Shown here: in pieces, positions 6,673 through 10,659 of the stretch
How positions within the stretch are numbered: the stretch's first letter is position 1
Layout: the number at the start of each line of letters is the position of its first letter
NCBI GenBank assembly: GCA_009777135.1
Contig: WRMM01000047.1
Span: 1-10,659, forward strand
DNA: 10,659 nucleotides
Direction: 5' to 3'
Source: Candidatus Fibrimonadales bacterium
Lineage (GTDB): Bacteria; Fibrobacterota; Fibrobacteria; Fibrobacterales; Fibrobacteraceae
Position numbers and translations under genes: made by a program
Notes under the pieces: model-generated
What the model saw: the letters and a program-made list of their open reading frames with translations, nothing else
Told to the model about the DNA's origin: nothing
Databases searched by the model: none

Positions 6673-6683
6673 TTTTCTATATT
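6673..6683 (+). promoter_or_regulatory. Promoter-like element TTTTCTATATT before the microprotein-yfhO operon
   Basis: Identical to the element before the phosphofructokinase gene and 33 nt before the ATG at 6717. TATATT (6678-6683) is the -10 candidate. A TTGACT at 6662-6667 looks like a -35 box but is only 10 bp away, too close for a normal sigma-70 promoter. Confidence 0.5.
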
Positions 6684-6703
6684 ACCAATGAACAATCAAC
6701 CAT

Positions 6704-6708
6704 AGGAG
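6704..6708 (+). promoter_or_regulatory. Strong Shine-Dalgarno of the 37-residue ORF
   Basis: AGGAG with an 8-nt T-rich spacer to the ATG at 6717. This is the best ribosome site in the window and is the main reason to accept the tiny ORF as a gene. Confidence 0.8.
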
Positions 6709-6716
6709 TTTTTTTT

Positions 6717-6830
6717 ATGAATAGAGTCGCCACCTATATCGTTATTGCCGCAACAGTTATTGTCTCTGTAGCGGTAGCCCTTTTAATTGTACGCAAACGC
6801 AAACAATTACTGTTAGACGACGAGGATTAA
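6717..6830 (+). CDS. 37-residue single-span membrane microprotein
   Basis: A small ORF beginning MNRVATYIVIAATVIVSVAV, with one hydrophobic helix (about residues 7-25), then RKRK and an acidic tail ending DDED. The positive-inside rule places the C-terminus in the cytosol. Support for it being real: a perfect AGGAG ribosome site, a promoter-like element 33 nt upstream, and a position as the first gene before yfhO, only 6 bp away and in the same frame. The stop TAA is followed at once by TAG, so readthrough into yfhO is unlikely. I do not recognise the family. As a leader of a membrane-protein operon it may be a small subunit or regulator of the YfhO-like protein (inference), or it may serve mainly to load ribosomes for the TTG-started gene. 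It is too short for many gene callers. Confidence 0.7.
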   Translation: MNRVATYIVIAATVIVSVAVALLIVRKRKQLLLDDED

Positions 6831-6836
6831 TAGTCC

Positions 6837-9242
6837 TTGAAAAAAGATAATGCTTTTTATATAGCAGCGCTGGCATTCCTTGCGCTGCTATTATTGTTAT
6901 TCAACGAGTTTATTTTTGACAGCTCAAAATTAATGCTCAACAGCGACCCGCTGAATGGGCTTGGCACTTATTATCTTAGGGCGCAAAATTACATTGTTCC
7001 GCTTTGGGATAATTCCCGCTTAGGCGGAATTCCCACTATAGACGCTATTTCCGGATCGCTTTACCACCCGCTAACGGTGCTAAGATTCTTTATGGACCCA
7101 GGCAGAGCGGAAGGCTGGATATTTATATTTATTATATGGACAGCATTTGTTTCTGCATTCATTTTGGGCAGGTATCTAACTGATAAATGGCAATGGGGTG
7201 CGCTGCTTGGCTTTCTCTATGCTTTAAGCCCACAATATTTCACTTATATTTATGGCGGGCACGAAGGCAAAATGATGGTATTTGGCATAGCCCCTTTTGC
7301 TATGTATTCTCTTTTGCGCCTGCTTCGCGAAGGGTCGCTCAAACACTTGATTTATTCGGCTCTATCCGTTGTCTGGATGATTACATCTCCGCATTTGCAG
7401 CTCACATATTTCTTTTTTTGGGGCGCAGGATTTTTTGTTTTATTTGAGCTTTTTTCAAGTTCCCTTCCTGCAAAAAAACGCAGTATTCGTTTTGGGCTTA
7501 CAGTTCTTGCTCTCTCCATTGGCTTGGCAATCTCAGCCTTCCAGATTATTCCTGCTTATTCATTTACAACAACAGCTTCCGTTAGAGGCAGCGCAGAAAA
7601 AACAACCATTGAGCATTCTGCCAGCTGGAGCCTGCACAGCGAAGAACTTGCCGCAATGATTTTGCCCGGATTTTTGGGCACTGATGTTCACAAAGAACAG
7701 CCAAATCCAAACACCAATGTTTACTGGGGGCAAAACCCGTTTAAACTCAATGCCGATGCTTGCGGCGCATTGCTCACCTTTTTAGCCTTGTGTGGCTGTT
7801 TGCTGCCAAGCAACAGAAAGCATGCTTTGTTTTGGTTTTTTGGCAGCGTTATAGCGCTATCTTACGCTGTAGGCTTGCATTCCTTTTTGTTCCAAGCTTG
7901 GTACAGCATAATTCCGGGCGTAAAAAACTTTCGCGCGCCCAGTATGTCAATTTTCTGGATGCCTCTAGCCTTTTTATTCTTGGCTGCGCCCGTGCTGAAA
8001 AACTTGGAAGAAAACAAAAAAGTCCTTAAACAAGGCGCAATCTTATACGGCATTCTATTATCAGCAATCCTAATCTTTCGCTACGCTTGGGAATCTCTAA
8101 ACGGCATCCCAGTAGCCATATTCATAGCCATATACGGCGCCTACTTTATAAAAGTTAAAATATCCCTATACCCCATACCCCATACCCCAAACCCCAAAAA
8201 AGAAACTCTGCACACTATTCTTTGGGCGGTTCCGTTTTTGATTGTTGCTAGTTTCTTTTTAATTCCTGTTGAGGGGAGTTATTTTAAGCCTGTGGATTTT
8301 GCGAGAGCTGCTAATTTGTTTTCGCATTCTTTAGTGTCTTTTGCGATTATTGTGGCTACTTTGGGCGTTGCGTTTTTTATTCTTTCAAATGAAAAAATGG
8401 GCTTGGCGCAAAAAGCCTTGATTTTAATGGCGGTGGCAGCGGTGGATTTGTATATAATAAATTATCCATTTGTTCAAAACGTGCCTGCTGTTCAATATCA
8501 CAACCCAAATCATCCTATTATACAAGCTATAAAAAGAGACAATCCAAACGATATGGAACGTTCCAGAGTATATTCAGTGACTCGGCAGCCTTCAATAAGC
8601 GGAAATATTTTCCCAGCCTACAATATGAGAAATGCTCTTGGCTTTCACGATAACGAAATAGCTACTTACCGCATTTTCAAAGAAGAATTGCAAAATTCAG
8701 CAATGTTTGATATAATGAATATAGGCTATATAATTTTCGATGGCCCGCAAGGCACCGGAGTGCAAAAAAATCCCAGCGATTTAGGCAGAATAAGAATGTA
8801 TTATAATTGGGAAACCATGGAGAGCCAAGAAAAAATAATAGAACAATTAAAGGAACCGTTTTTTGATTACAGAAGCGTTTTGCTGCTGGAAAATAACCCA
8901 ACCATTGGAGCAACCCAATCTCTGCATAACGCTACTGCCAAAGTAATCGGCGATAAAAAAGACAAATTGACATTTGAAATTGAATCGCCAGAAAATGGCT
9001 TGCTGTTTATTTCTGAAAATTACCACAAATACTGGAAAGCAAAAATCAATGGAAAAGATGAAGAGGTTTTAAGAGCCTTCAGCACGTTTATGGCTGTGCC
9101 TGTGCCAAGCGGAAAATCCGTTGTGGAACTGCGTTATTCTTCAAGCAGTCTTAGATTTTCGCTGTGGATTGGGGCGGCAGGAGCAGTTTTGCTTTTGGGA
9201 GTAGCAGTTTGGAATGTTCTACGATTTTTACCTAAACCGTAA
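6837..9242 (+). CDS. YfhO-family polytopic membrane protein (GT-C-like glycosyltransferase or glycan-modification factor)
   Basis: Large inner membrane protein of 801 residues, with an N-terminal helix (about 6-25) and roughly a dozen spans. The first external loop has LNSDPLNGL and YYLRAQNYIVPLWDNSRLGG, resembling the acidic loop of GT-C enzymes (Asp37 region), and YGGHEGKMM follows near residue 140. After the last spans is an extracytoplasmic domain with the YfhO-like end ENYHKYWKAKINGK, a VPVPSGKSVVELRY strand and a final helix. YfhO relatives in Firmicutes act in lipoteichoic acid glycosylation; the role here is inferred. It starts at TTG 6837, with AGGA (6823-6826) ten bases upstream; the next ATG lies beyond the first helix. 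Residues about 444-453 (YPIPHTPNP) come from a heptamer array in a probable loop, and base composition changes sharply there. The methyltransferase start lies inside its end. Confidence 0.85.
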   Translation: MKKDNAFYIAALAFLALLLLLFNEFIFDSSKLMLNSDPLNGLGTYYLRAQNYIVPLWDNSRLGGIPTIDAISGSLYHPLTVLRFFMDPGRAEGWIFIFIIWTAFVSAFILGRYLTDKWQWGALLGFLYALSPQYFTYIYGGHEGKMMVFGIAPFAMYSLLRLLREGSLKHLIYSALSVVWMITSPHLQLTYFFFWGAGFFVLFELFSSSLPAKKRSIRFGLTVLALSIGLAISAFQIIPAYSFTTTASVRGSAEKTTIEHSASWSLHSEELAAMILPGFLGTDVHKEQPNPNTNVYWGQNPFKLNADACGALLTFLALCGCLLPSNRKHALFWFFGSVIALSYAVGLHSFLFQAWYSIIPGVKNFRAPSMSIFWMPLAFLFLAAPVLKNLEENKKVLKQGAILYGILLSAILIFRYAWESLNGIPVAIFIAIYGAYFIKVKISLYPIPHTPNPKKETLHTILWAVPFLIVASFFLIPVEGSYFKPVDFARAANLFSHSLVSFAIIVATLGVAFFILSNEKMGLAQKALILMAVAAVDLYIINYPFVQNVPAVQYHNPNHPIIQAIKRDNPNDMERSRVYSVTRQPSISGNIFPAYNMRNALGFHDNEIATYRIFKEELQNSAMFDIMNIGYIIFDGPQGTGVQKNPSDLGRIRMYYNWETMESQEKIIEQLKEPFFDYRSVLLLENNPTIGATQSLHNATAKVIGDKKDKLTFEIESPENGLLFISENYHKYWKAKINGKDEEVLRAFSTFMAVPVPSGKSVVELRYSSSSLRFSLWIGAAGAVLLLGVAVWNVLRFLPKP
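8168..8195. repeat. Heptamer tandem array, four units, inside the yfhO-like gene
   Basis: Plus strand reads ATACCCC three times, then AAACCCC. It encodes part of LYPIPHTPNP, a Pro-rich loop between membrane spans. On the template strand four G4 runs are separated by exactly 3-nt loops, a strong G-quadruplex pattern. It resembles the array in the amidohydrolase gene in unit length and in being C-rich on the coding strand. Confidence 0.9.
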
Positions 9243-9879
9243 AGCTGGTCGCTTGGCAAAATTTCAAGCTAGCAGGCTTGTGCCTGCGCTTGCAAAACCA
9301 GCGCTCAAAGGATTGCCCAAAAATCCAAAGGTTTTGGAAATAGGGGTTGGCAGAGGAGACTTTGCGCAATATTTAAAAAGCATAAACATAGATTATACCG
9401 GCATAGAGGCAAATAAAATTTTATGCGACAGGTTAAGCGAGCAGGGTTTTAACGCTATATGCGCGCAGGTTCCACCCTTTCCAAGCGAGTTGAAAAAAGA
9501 AAATTTTGACTTGGTTATTATGTGCCATATATTTGAGCATTTTATGGATTTTAAAGAAGCCCTAAAAGTTCTTGGCGAAATTTTTTCCCTGCTAAAACCA
9601 GGTGGCAGACTATTGCTGTTTCACCCAGATTATCTTGACTGGGGCGCAGATTATTTTGACGGAGACTATTCTCATTCTCTGATTTTAACAAGAAACAGAG
9701 TTGATAATTTGGTTAGCGACAGTGGTTTTAAAATAATTCACAGAGATTCTTTTCGCTCATTTTTTCGCGGAATAAAACCATTTTCATGGCTGCTGTCAAA
9801 ATTTTTGAATTGTGCTTTTGGCAAACCTAAAATAGCCTTCAAACTGAACTTGCTGACAATTTGCGAGAAAAATAAATGA
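9214..9879 (+). CDS. Class I SAM-dependent methyltransferase
   Basis: Transfers a methyl group from S-adenosylmethionine to an unknown acceptor, probably a sugar or lipid-linked glycan given its neighbours. The 221-residue protein has SAM motif I LEIGVGRGDF (41-50), an acidic residue after strand 2 (IEANK, Glu65), the FDLVIMCHIFEHF segment with Glu108-His109, and LLKPGGRLLLFHP (126-138), matching the Methyltransf_11/23 group. The ATG at 9214 is inside the end of the yfhO-like gene, giving a 29-bp overlap in another frame, and GGGAG (9197-9201) precedes it at a rather long distance. The next gene starts in its stop codon (ATGA). These overlaps point to one operon with coupled translation. An alternative later start cannot be excluded, since the first 35 residues precede the fold core. 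It produces S-adenosylhomocysteine, the substrate of the ahcY product, as all such enzymes do. Confidence 0.88.
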   Translation: MFYDFYLNRKAGRLAKFQASRLVPALAKPALKGLPKNPKVLEIGVGRGDFAQYLKSINIDYTGIEANKILCDRLSEQGFNAICAQVPPFPSELKKENFDLVIMCHIFEHFMDFKEALKVLGEIFSLLKPGGRLLLFHPDYLDWGADYFDGDYSHSLILTRNRVDNLVSDSGFKIIHRDSFRSFFRGIKPFSWLLSKFLNCAFGKPKIAFKLNLLTICEKNK

Positions 9880-10659
9880 ATAGAATAGCAATAGATTCAA
9901 GGATGCTTGCCTGGAACGGAGCGGGCACCTACCTGCGAAATTTATTGAAACATATAAATTACAATGCAATTTTAGGCGACCCGGCATTAATTTCAAAACC
10001 AAATGTAATTCCATTCACTGCACCCATTTACGGAATCAAAGAGCAAATCTTTTTCCCATACCAAACCCTTCGCAAAACAAAACCAAGCATTTTGCACGTT
10101 CCGCACTGCAATATACCTTTGCTGTATTGCGGAAAAATTGTTATAACAATATGTGATTTAACTCATTTAGTCTATCCAAAATTTTTGCCGCATAAAAAAT
10201 ACAACCGAATAAGCAAAATTATATATATGTACCTTTACTTTATGAATTGGCTTGCTTGCAAAAAAGCCAAGCATATTATTACAATATCGCAAAACACCAA
10301 AAAAGATCTAATAAAGTTTTTCAAAATAAAACCTGAAAAAATTTCCGTTACGCTTCTCGGAGCAGATGAGGAATTTATTATCAAAGAAAAATCTGCAGTT
10401 GAATATCTCCGTGAAAAATACTCCATTCCTTTGAATAAGAAAATCTTGCTGTATGTGGGAAATTTAGCGCCTCACAAAAATGTGGAAAAATTCATAAGCG
10501 CTTTTGCAAAAATGAAGAACAAAGATAATTGCTGCATTGCGCTTGTTGGCAAAGCATTTGACCAATTTAGCGGAAATCAAAAAGCCAAGGAGCTTGGCAT
10601 AGAAAAAAGCGTGATTCAAACAGGCTATGTAAGCCAGGATGAGTTAGTGGATTTTTATA
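9876..10659 (+). CDS. Glycosyltransferase family 4-like protein (3' partial)
   Basis: The frame is open to the window end, with 261 codons visible, so the C-terminal part is missing. The N-terminal domain begins MNRIAIDSRMLAWNGAGTYL, with the Gly-rich loop (GAGTYLRNLL) typical of GT4 acceptor-side folds. ILHVPHCNIP and ICDLTHLVYP follow, then the HIITISQNTKKDL block (133-145) that marks this family. LLYVGNLAPHKNVEKFISAF (191-210) is the start of the nucleotide-sugar domain and resembles mannosyl- and other GDP- or UDP-sugar transferases. It starts at ATG 9876 inside the methyltransferase stop (ATGA, 4-bp overlap) with no strong ribosome site, so coupled translation is likely. It should add a sugar to a lipid-linked or surface glycan in the cytosol. 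Donor and acceptor cannot be told. Codon use is more A-rich than the metabolic genes upstream. Confidence 0.9.
   Translation, partial: MNRIAIDSRMLAWNGAGTYLRNLLKHINYNAILGDPALISKPNVIPFTAPIYGIKEQIFFPYQTLRKTKPSILHVPHCNIPLLYCGKIVITICDLTHLVYPKFLPHKKYNRISKIIYMYLYFMNWLACKKAKHIITISQNTKKDLIKFFKIKPEKISVTLLGADEEFIIKEKSAVEYLREKYSIPLNKKILLYVGNLAPHKNVEKFISAFAKMKNKDNCCIALVGKAFDQFSGNQKAKELGIEKSVIQTGYVSQDELVDFY

Noticed and set aside
6662..6683. Classic sigma-70 promoter TTGACT / TATATT
   Set aside because: The spacer is 10 bp instead of 16-18; the other copies of the element have no TTGACA-like box.
4542..8195. Heptamer arrays as CRISPR-like repeats
   Set aside because: Units are 7 bp, contiguous, without spacers, and lie within coding sequence.

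Overview
The window is bacterial, tightly packed and moderately AT-rich. It carries a housekeeping segment followed by the start of a cell-surface glycan operon. A long PPi-dependent phosphofructokinase, a mycobacterial-type S-adenosylhomocysteine hydrolase, a CzcC/TolC-like outer membrane protein (so a diderm cell), a YfhO-type membrane protein and a recurrent TTTTCTAYATT element before genes fit a Gram-negative, probably anaerobic or gut-associated lineage such as Fibrobacterota. That placement is inference from general resemblance. No 16S or other marker gene is present.

Layout. Positions 1-492 hold the 3' part of a gene for an exported, hexapeptide-repeat (VAExxP-like) protein with a C-terminal membrane anchor. 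It lies 3 bp before sahH (496-1962), and the sahH Shine-Dalgarno lies inside its end. A Mn-type superoxide dismutase (1987-2586, minus) is convergent with sahH and divergent from an orphan TolC/CzcC-like outer membrane protein (2807-3967, plus). A compact amidohydrolase (4006-4782, minus) is divergent from the PPi-phosphofructokinase (4891-6552, plus). The 108-bp gap between those two holds two promoter-like elements and a perfect 9-bp dyad over the phosphofructokinase leader.

After phosphofructokinase comes a 164-bp gap full of nested inverted repeats. Then an apparent operon begins: a 37-residue single-span membrane microprotein (6717-6830), a YfhO-family polytopic membrane protein with a TTG start (6837-9242), a class I SAM methyltransferase overlapping it by 29 bp (9214-9879), and a GT4-type glycosyltransferase overlapping by 4 bp (9876 to beyond the window end). 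The last three suggest assembly or modification of a surface polysaccharide or glycolipid. sahH could recycle S-adenosylhomocysteine from methyltransferases in general, but nothing ties it specifically to this operon.

The most unusual signals are not genes. Two C-rich heptamer tandem arrays lie inside coding sequences, four units each (amidohydrolase and yfhO), both in G-quadruplex-compatible form with the G-runs on the template strand. The nested inverted repeats after phosphofructokinase, the phosphofructokinase leader dyad and the shared TTTTCTA-type element also stand out. I see no rRNA, tRNA, CRISPR array, transposase or phage gene.
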